From NCBI GenBank assembly GCA_964619065.1, contig CAZUCC010000002.1, positions 62,001 to 126,000 of the forward strand: DNA of 64,000 nt, written 5' to 3'. This DNA comes from JANXUC01 sp964619065 (GTDB lineage Bacteria > Acidobacteriota > Terriglobia > Terriglobales > Acidobacteriaceae). Numbering within the stretch: the first letter of the stretch is position 1; every line of letters begins with the position of its first letter. This document shows, piece after piece, positions 1 to 9,151 of this stretch. The notes under the pieces are model-generated. The model was not told the DNA's origin. It saw nothing but the letters and a program-made list of their open reading frames with translations, and did not search any database. Made by a program: the position numbers and the translations under genes.

Positions 1-2126
1 CGATCTCCCGGCACTGGGCGGGCTGTGCGCTGCCAATCTGTTTTTTTGCTGCAGCCAGCGACGGAAAGAGAACGTCGTGCACTAGGCTTGATTTACCAGA
101 GCCCGAAACCCCTGTTACGGCCACCAGCATGTCCAGCGGAATTGCGACGTCAATCTTCTTCAGATTGTGCGCTTGAGCGCCGAGAATCTGAATTTGACGC
201 TTTCCTGTTGCCCGCCGAGCCGCTGGAAGTTGAATGCGCAAATCGCCGGAAAGATACCGCCCTGTGAGCGATGTCTTCTGCGCCACGATATCGTCGTAAG
301 TTCCGCTGGCCACCACTCGTCCGCCATGCTCGCCCGCTCCCGGGCCAAGATCCAGAATATGGCCGGCAGCGCGCATGATTCCGGCGTCGTGTTCCACTAC
401 GAGAATAGTATTGCCTAGATCCCGCAGCCCTTGCAGAATCTTGATCAGCCGGTGGGTATCGCGGCTGTGCAAGCCAATCGACGGCTCATCCAGAATGTAA
501 AGCGTGCCCACCAGCCGTGAACCGAGCGATGTCGCGAGCTGAATCCGCTGCGCCTCGCCTCCTGAAAGCGTCGATGACAGACGGTCCAGCGTCAGATACT
601 CCAGTCCTACATCGATCAGGAAGTGCAGCCTTTCGGAAATCTCTTGCAGAATTTTTTCTGCGATGCTGGTCTGCTCCGCCGTAAGCTCGACCCCGGCGAA
701 AAACTTAGCCGTCTGTTCGACCGTCATGTTGCAGACGTCACAGATATTCTTTTCGCCAACTCGTACCGTGCGCGCTTCTGCACGCAGCCGTGTCCCATTG
801 CAATCAGGACACACCGAGTACCCGCGATACCGGCTCAAAAACACGCGCACGTGCAGCTTGTACTTCTTCCGTTCCAGGTACTGAAAGAATCCTCGAATTC
901 CGCCAAAACGCCCGTCGCCCCGCATCACGAATTCCTGATGCTCTGGCCGCAAGTCCAACCACGGTACATCCAGGGGCAACCCCGCCTCCTTGGCGACCTT
1001 CTTCATCTCGTTGAAGTAGACGCGATATTTCGGCTTGGTCCACGGCTCGATCGCCCCTTCGGAGAGAGTCTTCGACCGGTCTGGGATGACCAGGCCCATG
1101 TCGAAATCAATGGTGTTCCCAAATCCTTGGCAGCGTGGGCACGCTCCGTACGGATTGTTGAAAGAGAACAGACGCGGCTCCGGCTCCTCATACCGGGTCC
1201 CGCAGCGTTTGCACTCAAACCGCTGTGCGTAACGCAGCCGCTCCGGCTCAGTGTCGCCGCTTTCAGCCCGAGGCACAGTTTCCAGAATGACCTCGCCGGC
1301 CTCGCGATAACAGCTCTCCACGGCATCGATCAGCCGCGCCCGGATTTCCGTCGGATCCGCTGACAACACAAGCCTGTCGACCAAAGCAAATACCGGCTCA
1401 CCAAAATTCACATCCAACAGTGATTCCGGCGACGAGAATTCAAAAATCTGTCCTCCTTGCCACAGCCGATTGAAGCCGCGCTTCCGCAGTTCAAAGAGTC
1501 GCGCTTTCAGGAGATCAACATGCAGTGCTGCGGCAGCGGCCGCTTCTCCCGCGGCTTTCTTCTGGCCGCGCGCCTTCTTCTTTGCGCCCGTCATCCCTGT
1601 GTCGGAAGCCCCAGTACCAGCAGCTTGCACGCCCGCTCTTGTGAACTCCGCTGTTTGCACGGGGAAAAACACATTCAACCGCGTCCCCGCTGGCATGCGC
1701 AGCACGGTATCTGCAATCTCATCAACCGTGTCTTTTTTGACTTCCTGTCCGCATTGCAGGCAATACGTCCGCCCCACCCGGGCAAATAGCAGCCGCAAGT
1801 AGTCGTAGATTTCCGTAGCTGTCGCCACAGTCGAGCGCGGATTACGCGTGCTATTTTTCTGGCGGATTGCTACAGCAGGAGCGATCCCATCAATCACGTC
1901 CACATCGGGCTTCTCGATGCGCTCCAGGAATTGCCGCGCATACGCGGAGAGCGACTCCACGTACCGCCGCTGCCCCTCGGCGTAGATGGTGTCAAAGGCG
2001 AGCGACGACTTTCCGGACCCCGACACCCCGGTCACGACCGTGAGCTCATTGTGGGGAATCTCAAAATCGATGTTCTTGAGATTGTGAGCCCGCGCGCCCT
2101 TAACAACTATGCGTTCTGTGAACATC
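1..2126 (-). CDS. uvrA: Excinuclease ABC subunit A, 3' end beyond window
   Basis: DNA-damage recognition ATPase of nucleotide excision repair, acting with UvrB and UvrC in the cytoplasm. The reverse-strand frame is open from an ATG at 2126 to base 1 (about 708 codons; the family is about 940), so the C-terminus lies outside. The N-terminus reads MFTERIVVKGARAHNLKNID. Walker A GVSGSGKSS follows, then the CxxC...CxxC zinc module around FECKRCGTRYEEPEPRLFSF, the ABC signature STLSGGEAQRIQLATSLGSR with ILDEPSIGLH, and a second Walker A close to the left edge. A Lys/Ala-rich insert of about 35 residues lies near residues 135-170, before the UvrB-binding part. An A/T-rich TATAAT-like box (minus strand, 2168-2173) could be its promoter. 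Identity is certain. Confidence 0.97.
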
Positions 2127-2254
2127 GGCCCCTTGGATGGAATCAATTAGCAGTGCGGAAACTTTCTATTATAAAGGCTGAGCAGGTTGAGAAGAGGGAG
2201 CATGCTGAGCGCGCGGCAGAGACAGTTTTCAAGAAGTCAAGAGTAGGAAAACGT

Positions 2255-2283
2255 AGAGGGCGAACCCGGTAGGCCCGCCCTCT
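2255..2283 (-). terminator. Hairpin terminator after the RRM gene
   Basis: An 8-bp perfect stem (2255-2262 with 2276-2283) and a 13-nt loop, followed on the minus strand by a short T-run (ACGTTTTCC). It lies between the RRM gene stop (2351) and uvrA, so uvrA probably has its own promoter. Confidence 0.55.
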
Positions 2284-2350
2284 CTGAACTAACAATGTCA
2301 GTGCCCTGGAACCAACAGCGAAATCCGCTGCTGCAACGGGTAAATAGGGC

Positions 2351-2749
2351 TTACCAGCGCCCGCCGCCACCGCCGCGATCGCCACCACGTCCGCCGCCAC
2401 CACCTTTGCGTCCGCCACCGCCGCGATCCCGGTCACCACCACGGCCACCGCCGCCACCGCCGGGCCGGAATCCACCCCCACCTCCACCGCCCTTCGGACG
2501 GTCTTCGCGTGGCCGTGCCTCGTTTACATTGACCGTCCGGCTTCCGATTTGCGAGCCGTTCAAGGCAGTAATGGCTTTTTCTCCCTCCTCGGCGTTGGTC
2601 ATCTCCACGAAAGCAAATCCGCGCGAACGGCCTGTCTCCCGCTCTGTCATGATGCTGACTTTCTCAATCGCACCATAAGGTTCAAATGCCTGCCGGAGCT
2701 CTTCCTCCGTGGTATGGAAATCCAAGTTTCCTACGAAAATGTTCTTCAC
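2351..2749 (-). CDS. RRM-domain RNA-binding protein with Gly/Arg-rich tail
   Basis: Small single-stranded RNA-binding protein of the bacterial RRM (cyanobacterial Rbp-like) type, 132 residues, cytoplasmic. Residues 1-80 form one RRM: RNP2 is IFVGNL near residue 4 and RNP1 is RGFAFVEM near residue 44. From residue 84 the chain is a low-complexity Gly-rich, Arg/Asp-interspersed tail resembling eukaryotic RGG regions. The start is a GTG at 2749 with GAGG nine bases upstream. Such proteins are often cold-induced RNA chaperones in cyanobacteria; that role here is an inference. No operon partner is evident, since a hairpin separates it from uvrA. Confidence 0.92.
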   Translation of the reverse strand: MKNIFVGNLDFHTTEEELRQAFEPYGAIEKVSIMTERETGRSRGFAFVEMTNAEEGEKAITALNGSQIGSRTVNVNEARPREDRPKGGGGGGGFRPGGGGGGRGGDRDRGGGGRKGGGGGRGGDRGGGGGRW

Positions 2750-3099
2750 GCGATTGCCTCACAAAACGGATTTGTCTGAGTGTGGGCTGCTTCGGCGGAC
2801 AGAGATCTTCCCCTGAAACGGGGCCGGAGTGCGAACATCAAACGAGGTGGTGAGTATAGCAGGTCTTTTGCTGGCGTGGGGTAGACATTCTTAGCGCCGG
2901 TCCGCCCGTTCTTCCCGAGCATAGAATTGTCCTAAATCAGTCTGGAACTAGTCTAAACGTGTTGTGAAAGAGCACGGCTTCAGCCGTGCCGCCCAAGCAG
3001 AATAAAACCTGGGCTTTAGCCCCTGCCCGGAAATGCCGGTCGTGCCCTCTGAATGGCAAGTTTGCCTTCCAGCACTCATGAAAAACGTGCTGGGCTTCT
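2750..3099. other. 350-bp gap with hairpin repeats
   Basis: No convincing gene. It holds the upstream region of the RRM gene and, nearer typA, two compact inverted repeats: GCACGGC-TTCA-GCCGTGC at 2972-2989 and GGGCT-TT-AGCCC at 3011-3022. Both resemble the short hairpin repeats scattered elsewhere in the window and may act as the typA transcription end. Confidence 0.5.
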
Positions 3100-4917
3100 C
3101 TAGGCTTCCACGCCGACCGGACCACGCTTGCGCTTATTGGCTTGCAACACTTTCTTACGCAGCCGGAGGGATTTTGGCGTAACTTCCACGAATTCGTCGT
3201 CTGTAATAAATTCGATTGCCTGTTCCAAATTGAGATTCTTGTAAGGAACAAGCCGCAAGGCTTCGTCGGCGGAAGACGAGCGCATGTTGGTCAGCTTTTT
3301 TTCGCGTACGGCATTCACATCGAGGTCGTTGTCCTTCGCGTTTTCGCCGACGATCATGCCTTCGTAGAGGTCAGCGCCAGGGCCAACAAAGAGCTCGCCG
3401 CGCTCCTGCAAACCCCAGAGCGCATAGGCCGTCGAAACCCCATCGCGGTCGGAAATCAGCGCCCCGGTGAGTCGGTGCGGAATGTCGCCTTGCCATTCGA
3501 TGTAGCCATCGAACAACGCATTCATCACGATCGTGCCTCGCGTGTCGGTCAGCAATTGGCTGCGCAGTCCGATAAGGCTGCGGCTGGGCACGCGAAACTC
3601 AATGCGTACGCGCCCGTAGCCGTGGTTGTGCATGTTGACAACGGTGCTCTTCCGCACGCCAAGTTGCTCCATGACCACGCCCACGAATTCCTCGGGCACG
3701 TCGATGGTGAGCATTTCCACTGGTTCCATGAGCTTGCCGTCGACCCGCTTGGTAACGATCTCGGGCTTGCCCACCATCAGCTCAAAGCCCTCGCGCCGCA
3801 TCATTTCCAGGAGAATCGACAACTGTAATTCGCCGCGACCCAGCACCTTAAAGGAATCCGTCGAGCCCGTGTCTTCCACGCGTAACGAAACGTTGGTCAA
3901 CAATTCTTTCGCCAAGCGGTCACGCAGATTTCTCGAAGTCACAAACTGACCTTCGCGTCCCGCGAACGGCGACGTGTTCACCGTGAACAGCATTCCGATG
4001 GTGGGTTCGTCAATCACAATGTGCGGCAGGGGTGCCGGATTCTCAACGTCAGTGATGGTTTCCCCGATCGTGATCCCCTCCACGCCCGCCACCGCAATAA
4101 TGTCTCCCAATTCCGTTTCCGTGCAGTCGGTCCGCTTCAATCCGGAAAACGAAAACAACTTGGTGATCTTCGTTTTATGGAACGTGCCATCCAATTTGGC
4201 AATCGCAACTTCTTCTCCCGTGCGCATAGTGCCGTTGAAGACTCGCGCAATCGCCAAGCGGCCCAGATAATCGCTGTAGTCGAGATTCGCCACCAAAATT
4301 TGCAACGGTCCGGTTGCGTCTCCCTTCGGAGGCTCAATCGTTTTGACGATTGCTTCGAACAAGGGCTGCAAATCCGGCCCCTGTTTTTCGCGATCTGTTG
4401 ATGCTGTGCCTGCCTTTGCGTTCGTGTACAGCACAGGAAAATCGAGCTGCTCTTCCTTGGCGTCGAGGTCGATGAATAAGTCGTAGACTTCATTCAAAAC
4501 TTCCTGTGCCCGCGCATCGGGACGGTCAATCTTGTTGACCACCACAATGACCGGCATCCCAGCTTCCAAGGCCTTGGTCAAAACGTAGCGTGTCTGTGGC
4601 AGCGGACCTTCGCTCGCATCCACCAGCAGCATGACGCCGTCCACCATCTTCAGAGCGCGTTCCACCTCACCACCGAAATCGCTGTGGCCGGGCGTATCCA
4701 CAATGTTGATCTTCACGCCGTGATAGAAGACGGCGGTGTTCTTGGCGAGAATCGTGATCCCACGTTCTTTTTCCAGTTCATTCGAATCCATGACGCGGTC
4801 CACAACCGCTTCATTCGAGCGAAACGTTCCGCTCTGGCGCAGCATGGCGTCCACAAGGGTCGTTTTCCCGTGGTCCACGTGCGCGATAATGGCAATATTC
4901 CTAATGTTCAAACTCAA
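3100..4917 (-). CDS. typA: GTP-binding translation factor TypA/BipA
   Basis: Ribosome-associated GTPase of the elongation-factor family, involved in 50S assembly and stress adaptation; 605 residues, normal length. G1 is AHVDHGKTT near residue 12, G3 DTPGH near 73 and G4 NKID near 128. EF-Tu domain 2 and two EF-G-like alpha/beta domains follow, with a basic C-terminus (RKKVLQANKRKRGPVGVEA) typical of BipA. The start is a TTG at 4917 reading MSLNIRNIAIIAHVDHGK; AGAGGA lies ten bases upstream, which supports TTG. It stands alone between the RRM gene and a divergent small membrane-protein gene. Confidence 0.97.
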   Translation of the reverse strand: MSLNIRNIAIIAHVDHGKTTLVDAMLRQSGTFRSNEAVVDRVMDSNELEKERGITILAKNTAVFYHGVKINIVDTPGHSDFGGEVERALKMVDGVMLLVDASEGPLPQTRYVLTKALEAGMPVIVVVNKIDRPDARAQEVLNEVYDLFIDLDAKEEQLDFPVLYTNAKAGTASTDREKQGPDLQPLFEAIVKTIEPPKGDATGPLQILVANLDYSDYLGRLAIARVFNGTMRTGEEVAIAKLDGTFHKTKITKLFSFSGLKRTDCTETELGDIIAVAGVEGITIGETITDVENPAPLPHIVIDEPTIGMLFTVNTSPFAGREGQFVTSRNLRDRLAKELLTNVSLRVEDTGSTDSFKVLGRGELQLSILLEMMRREGFELMVGKPEIVTKRVDGKLMEPVEMLTIDVPEEFVGVVMEQLGVRKSTVVNMHNHGYGRVRIEFRVPSRSLIGLRSQLLTDTRGTIVMNALFDGYIEWQGDIPHRLTGALISDRDGVSTAYALWGLQERGELFVGPGADLYEGMIVGENAKDNDLDVNAVREKKLTNMRSSSADEALRLVPYKNLNLEQAIEFITDDEFVEVTPKSLRLRKKVLQANKRKRGPVGVEA

Positions 4918-5094
4918 AGTATTGGGTTCCTCTCGTGAGTGCAGCGGAAGAATAGCGGATAGGCTGAACTTCTACAGCTTCTAGTTTACTATGCGGCAAC
5001 GGGCGGAAGATAGCAGGAGCGACTATGTCGCGCTTTTCCAGCCAAGTTGCTGCCCACTGTGGCAATGGGCTATCTTGTAAGTCGAAAAACACGT

Positions 5095-5310
5095 ATGTTC
5101 TCTCAAACTCGAATGTTTGCCTTGAGTGTCGCGTGGGTAGGTGGATGGGGATTCCTGTTTTTCACAAACCCAGGACTCATTTGTAGGCTCGCCAGAGTCC
5201 AGCACCCTACAGCGAAACGTCTAAGGTTCGTGAAGATGATGGGTGCCGTCGAACTTTTGTTTGTTTTTACGGGCTCAATCCTAACTGCAATCTTCGGATT
5301 GAACTCGTAG
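5095..5310 (+). CDS. Small two-helix membrane protein, unknown function
   Basis: Unrecognised by name. The frame is open from 5047, and I take the ATG at 5095 (71 residues); ATGs at 5065 and 5113 are equally possible because no clear ribosome site is visible. The product has a hydrophobic N-terminal helix (FALSVAWVGGWGFLF), a central NPGLICRLARVQHPTAKRLR segment, and a C-terminal helix (GAVELLFVFTGSILTAIFG). The conserved-looking cytosolic loop and two helices suggest a genuine small inner-membrane protein rather than a random frame. It faces away from typA and converges on potC. Function unknown. Confidence 0.5.
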   Translation: MFSQTRMFALSVAWVGGWGFLFFTNPGLICRLARVQHPTAKRLRFVKMMGAVELLFVFTGSILTAIFGLNS

Positions 5311-5345
5311 ATCGGGAGCGGGCCTCTCTAGGCCATCTCTAGCAA

Positions 5346-6164
5346 CTATTCGGCCACTTCCGTTCGCACTTTCGACTCAGCCCTCAACCGATACCAACCC
5401 ACAATCGCGAGCAGAGAAAACACAAACAACACCGTCGAAATCGCATTAATCTCCGGCGTTATCCCCCGCCGCAGACGTCCCCAAATCTCCAGCGGCAGCG
5501 TATTGTCGCGACCGATCAGGAAAAAGCTCACGGCAATTTCATCCATGGAAAGCGTAAAGATGAGCAGCGCCGCGCCAATAATTGGCAGCTTCAGGTTCGG
5601 CAGCGTCACCCGCCAAAACGTCTGCCAATAATTCGCGCCCAGATCGAGCGACGCTTCTTCCTGCGCCCGGTCCAGTTTTTGCAGTCCTGCAAACACTTCC
5701 GTGGTTGCCACCGAAATCAGCGCGGTACCGTGGCCCAGAATAATTGTTGCCAGGCTTAGCTTTACTTGCGCCACATTCACCAGCATCAGAATCGAAAGCC
5801 CCGTGATGATCCCGGGCAAGATCAAAGGCAGCAGCACCAGCCGCCGAAACACCGCCTTGCCGGGAAAGTCCGCACGATCCAAAGCCAGCGCTGCCGGAAT
5901 TCCGAAACCCAAAGCAATCCCCACTGCGGCCACTGCAACAATCAAACTGTTCTGCACCGAAACCCAAATCGCGTCATCCTGCCACAAAATCCGGTACCAG
6001 TTCAGCGTCAGGTCGCGCGGCGGAAACCCGCCCACTCCCGCGCCGTTGAACGAATACACAATCAAAGTAGCGATCGGCAAATACAGGAACGCGAACACCA
6101 CCCCCGCATAAACCGCCAGCCAGCGCGGCTTCTGAACAGTTCCGACGTTCACGAGTAACTCCAT
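5346..6164 (-). CDS. potC: Spermidine/putrescine-type ABC transporter permease (PotC-like)
   Basis: Inner-membrane permease of a PotABCD-type polyamine importer, 272 residues with about six helices. The BPD_transp_1 EAA loop reads EEASLDLGANYWQTFWRVTLP around residues 170-190. PotC-like features are the N-terminal FLYLPIATLIVYSFN helix and the C-terminal DEIAVSFFLIG segment. Its ATG at 6164 lies 16 bases inside the end of potB, indicating translational coupling. It is the last gene of the operon that begins near 11.8 kb. Specificity for polyamines rather than another cationic substrate is inferred from family and context. Confidence 0.92.
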   Translation of the reverse strand: MELLVNVGTVQKPRWLAVYAGVVFAFLYLPIATLIVYSFNGAGVGGFPPRDLTLNWYRILWQDDAIWVSVQNSLIVAVAAVGIALGFGIPAALALDRADFPGKAVFRRLVLLPLILPGIITGLSILMLVNVAQVKLSLATIILGHGTALISVATTEVFAGLQKLDRAQEEASLDLGANYWQTFWRVTLPNLKLPIIGAALLIFTLSMDEIAVSFFLIGRDNTLPLEIWGRLRRGITPEINAISTVLFVFSLLAIVGWYRLRAESKVRTEVAE

Positions 6165-6994
6165 TTCTTTTCGAGTCTCTCAGTGACAGCGAGCAGCGAA
6201 ACCACCAGCACCAGAATGCAGAACGCAATTGCCGCTCCCAGCGGCCAGTTGTCGGATGCGCCAAACAAACTCGCAACAATGTTCGAAATCATGATCCCGC
6301 TCGGTCCACCCAAGAGTTGCGGCGCCAGAAAATCTCCCAGGCTCAACACAAACGCAAACGTAGCCCCCGCAATCATTCCCGGCGCGGAAAGCGGGAAGAT
6401 GACCCGCCAAAACGTCTGCAAGGGAGAAGCTCCCAGATCGTGCGAGGCCTCCACCAGATTCCGCGGAATGTGCTCCATTGCCGCATAAATCGGCAGTACC
6501 ACAAACGGCGTATAAATATGCGTCAGAGTCAGCACCACGGCAAACGGGCTATACAAAAGCGAATCCACCGGATGCTGCGTGATGTGAAAAAATTGCAACA
6601 GCGTGTTGAGCACGCCATCGGTCCCTAGAATCGTCTTCCATGCATAGGCGCGAACCAGGTAGCTCACCCATAGCGGAATAATCACCAGCTGATACAACAG
6701 ATCCTTTCGCGCACCAGCGTAGAAGGAAAGAAAATAAGCCAGCGGATACCCCAGCAACAAGGCAAACCCAGTTACCCGCGCAGCAATCCAGACCGAGCGC
6801 AGTAACGTTTCGCGGTAAACGGCCTTTTCAATCAGATGATGATAATTCCCCAGATTCCACTGATGCACCACATTTCCCGAAGCCACCGCCCAAAAGCTGT
6901 AGCAAAACATCAGGAGATACGGCACCAGCAGAAACACAGTGACCCAAAGGAGAGGAGGGATTGTGATCGCAGCTTTATAGGCGCGCGAAAACAT
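6149..6994 (-). CDS. potB: Spermidine/putrescine-type ABC transporter permease (PotB-like)
   Basis: Partner permease of the polyamine importer, 281 residues with six predicted helices. The EAA loop EASHDLGASPLQTFWRVIFP lies near residues 185-205, followed by LSLGDFLAPQLLGG, characteristic of PotB. The frame is open further upstream, but the start is set at the ATG at 6994 (MFSRAYKAAITIPPLLW), which overlaps the potA stop in a TAATG junction. The 3' end overlaps potC by 16 bases. This dense packing shows that A, B and C are translated from one transcript. Confidence 0.93.
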   Translation of the reverse strand: MFSRAYKAAITIPPLLWVTVFLLVPYLLMFCYSFWAVASGNVVHQWNLGNYHHLIEKAVYRETLLRSVWIAARVTGFALLLGYPLAYFLSFYAGARKDLLYQLVIIPLWVSYLVRAYAWKTILGTDGVLNTLLQFFHITQHPVDSLLYSPFAVVLTLTHIYTPFVVLPIYAAMEHIPRNLVEASHDLGASPLQTFWRVIFPLSAPGMIAGATFAFVLSLGDFLAPQLLGGPSGIMISNIVASLFGASDNWPLGAAIAFCILVLVVSLLAVTERLEKKWSYS

Positions 6995-8058
6995 TATTGT
7001 GCCGCCCCGGCCTGGGCCATTTCGGCGTCGCGTACCGCAACCACATCTTGCGGCGAGAACTCCAATTGCAGCGAGGCTCCAACAGCCCCCGCTCCCGTCC
7101 CTGCCAGGCGCACCAGAAACACAAGCCCGTCCGCGCACTCCACGCGCACCATTTCCGTGGCTCCATGAAACGCCTGATGTTGCACGCGTCCTTCAAATTG
7201 CACGGACCCATCGTTGTTGCTGCTAGCCAGCCGGACATTCTCCGGCCGCACCGAGAAAGCTGCCGGCCCATCTGCCGCCTGCACCGGCCACGACAATACT
7301 CCACAACTAGCCACTCCCCGCGCCACCTGCCCGCGCAGCAAGTTTGTGTGTCCAATGAACTGCGCCACATAGGAAGTTGCCGGACGGTTATAGATTTCCC
7401 TTGGCGTAGCGATCTGCTCCAGGTGTCCGCCCTTGAGCAGCGCAATCCGGTCCGACATCACCATGGCTTCTTCCTGATCGTGGGTGATGAACACAAACGC
7501 AATGCCGACTTCGCGTTGCAGCGCCTTTAACTCAATCTGCATCTGCCGTCGCAGGTTGGCGTCCAACGCCGAAAGTGGCTCATCGAGAAGCAGTAGTTTC
7601 GGCCGATTCACCAGCGCCCGTGCCAGTGCGACGCGTTGCTGTTGCCCACCAGAAATCTTGGACGGCTTCTTCTGCGCATGTGCGGTCATCTTTACCATTG
7701 CCAGCGCTTCTTGCACGCGCACAGCAGTTTCCGTCTTGGGAACGCCAGCAATGCGCAAGCCGTATCCGACGTTGTCTCCAATGGTTAGGTGAGGGAAGAG
7801 CGCGTAGTGCTGGAACACCGTATTCACGGGCCGTTTGTAGGGGGGCAGCGCGTCCAGCCGCTCATTCCCCATCCAAAGTTCGCCGGAGGTTGCCTGTTCA
7901 AATCCGGCAATCACGCGCAGAAGCGTCGTCTTGCCGGAACCCGATTCTCCCAGGATGGTGAGAAATTCCCCTTCCGCCACTTCGAGGGAAATGTCGCGCA
8001 GCACATGCGTCTTACCAAATGTCTTGGCGACATTCCGAATGGAAAGCAGAGATGCCAT
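6994..8058 (-). CDS. potA: Spermidine/putrescine ABC transporter ATP-binding protein (PotA-like)
   Basis: ATPase subunit of the importer, 354 residues. Walker A is GESGSGKTT near residue 38; Q-loop VFQHYALFPH, signature SGGQQQRVALARAL, Walker B LLLLDEPLSAL and switch His in FVFITHDQEEA all follow in order. The C-terminal TOBE-type regulatory region (from about residue 240) carries SVRPENVRL. The ATG at 8058 is preferred over the TTG one codon earlier; AGGG lies upstream. It sits 34 bases downstream of potD and overlaps potB by one base. Confidence 0.95.
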   Translation of the reverse strand: MASLLSIRNVAKTFGKTHVLRDISLEVAEGEFLTILGESGSGKTTLLRVIAGFEQATSGELWMGNERLDALPPYKRPVNTVFQHYALFPHLTIGDNVGYGLRIAGVPKTETAVRVQEALAMVKMTAHAQKKPSKISGGQQQRVALARALVNRPKLLLLDEPLSALDANLRRQMQIELKALQREVGIAFVFITHDQEEAMVMSDRIALLKGGHLEQIATPREIYNRPATSYVAQFIGHTNLLRGQVARGVASCGVLSWPVQAADGPAAFSVRPENVRLASSNNDGSVQFEGRVQHQAFHGATEMVRVECADGLVFLVRLAGTGAGAVGASLQLEFSPQDVVAVRDAEMAQAGAAQ

Positions 8059-8092
8059 CAATATTTGCCCTGGCTGGTAAGGCCACTCGCCA

Positions 8093-9151
8093 TTACTGTG
8101 CTGCCTTTACTTCATTCCAAATTTCGTTGTATTTCGCTCGGCGCGGCACATTCTGCCAGAAGTAAAGCCGCTTCTGATAGTTGTCCACATCGTCCAGGTG
8201 CAGGCTCTTCTTCTGATCATCCGTCATAAACTGCGCCGCTTGCGGATTCGCCGGAGTGTATCCCGTGACATCCGCCACTTTTTTCTGTGTCTGCGCCTGA
8301 ATCATAAACTCAAGAAATTTCTGGGCCAGTTCTTTATTCTCGCTCGCTGATGTGATCATTAAGTGATCGATCCAACCCGTCGTATTTTCCTGGGGAATAG
8401 TTTCCCCGGCCGGATAGTTCGATTTGCGGAGCTGATTCGTCATAAGGGGCCACCCCATAGCGGCAACAACCTCATGATTCTGGAACAGGTTTGTCAGCTC
8501 GCCACCGGTGGACCAAAATTTTCGCACGTTCGGCTTTAACTCCAATAATTTCTTCTTCACCGCATCGAGTTGCTCATCACTCAAGTTGTAAAGCTGATCC
8601 GGATTAGGCTTGTCATATCCAAGCACCTGCGCTGCCATGTACACGGTCGAAAGATCATCCCAAACCGAAATTTTCCCCTTATACTTCGCATCCCAAAACA
8701 CCTTCCAGCTGTCGGGAGGAGCCGCAAAAACAGTAGTGTCGTAAATCAGCGGGTCCGGTCCCCACATAAACGGCACACCGAAAACCTGGCCATTCACACG
8801 CACCAGCGGCAGGGAAGTGAGCTTCGGCGCCAGTTGCCCGTAAGACGGAATCTTTGTCAGATCCAGCGGCGCGGCCAACCCTGTCGTGGCAATCATCGTC
8901 GCCACGTCGCTCGACGGAGAAATTACATCGTAGTTCGACGCACTTCCACCCCGCAGCTTCGCCACCAGTTCGTCGCTTGATCCCATGTAAGAAGCGGACA
9001 CCTTACATCCACACTGTTCTTCAAACGCCTTCACATAAGAAGGATCCGCGTAGCCTTCCCACACCAGCAGATTCAGCGAAGGTGTTTTCTTGGAGCATGA
9101 ACCCAGCAGTAAAATGGCTGCGAGCGGAAGCATCGCCAAGCATCGTTTCAT
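8093..9151 (-). CDS. potD: Polyamine-binding lipoprotein (PotD/PotF-like)
   Basis: Substrate-binding component of the importer, 352 residues. The N-terminus is a lipoprotein signal ending in LLLGSC, with lipidation expected at Cys20, so the protein is membrane-anchored instead of free in the periplasm. The mature part starts LNLLVWEGYADPSYVKAFE, the standard PotD opening, and includes a YDVISPSSD segment and a WGPDPLIYDT segment as in polyamine-binding proteins. Its ATG overlaps the upstream amidohydrolase stop in an ATGA junction, so the two are coupled. The exact ligand (putrescine, spermidine or another) cannot be read from sequence. Confidence 0.92.
   Translation of the reverse strand: MKRCLAMLPLAAILLLGSCSKKTPSLNLLVWEGYADPSYVKAFEEQCGCKVSASYMGSSDELVAKLRGGSASNYDVISPSSDVATMIATTGLAAPLDLTKIPSYGQLAPKLTSLPLVRVNGQVFGVPFMWGPDPLIYDTTVFAAPPDSWKVFWDAKYKGKISVWDDLSTVYMAAQVLGYDKPNPDQLYNLSDEQLDAVKKKLLELKPNVRKFWSTGGELTNLFQNHEVVAAMGWPLMTNQLRKSNYPAGETIPQENTTGWIDHLMITSASENKELAQKFLEFMIQAQTQKKVADVTGYTPANPQAAQFMTDDQKKSLHLDDVDNYQKRLYFWQNVPRRAKYNEIWNEVKAAQ

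Noticed and set aside
623..1363. 246-codon plus-strand frame at the left end
   Set aside because: Runs antisense to uvrA, whose reverse-strand frame is unbroken and has all ABC motifs.
2295..2678. Pro/Arg-rich plus-strand frame (127 codons)
   Set aside because: It is the complement of the Gly-rich tail of the RRM protein; proline runs are an artefact of that repeat.
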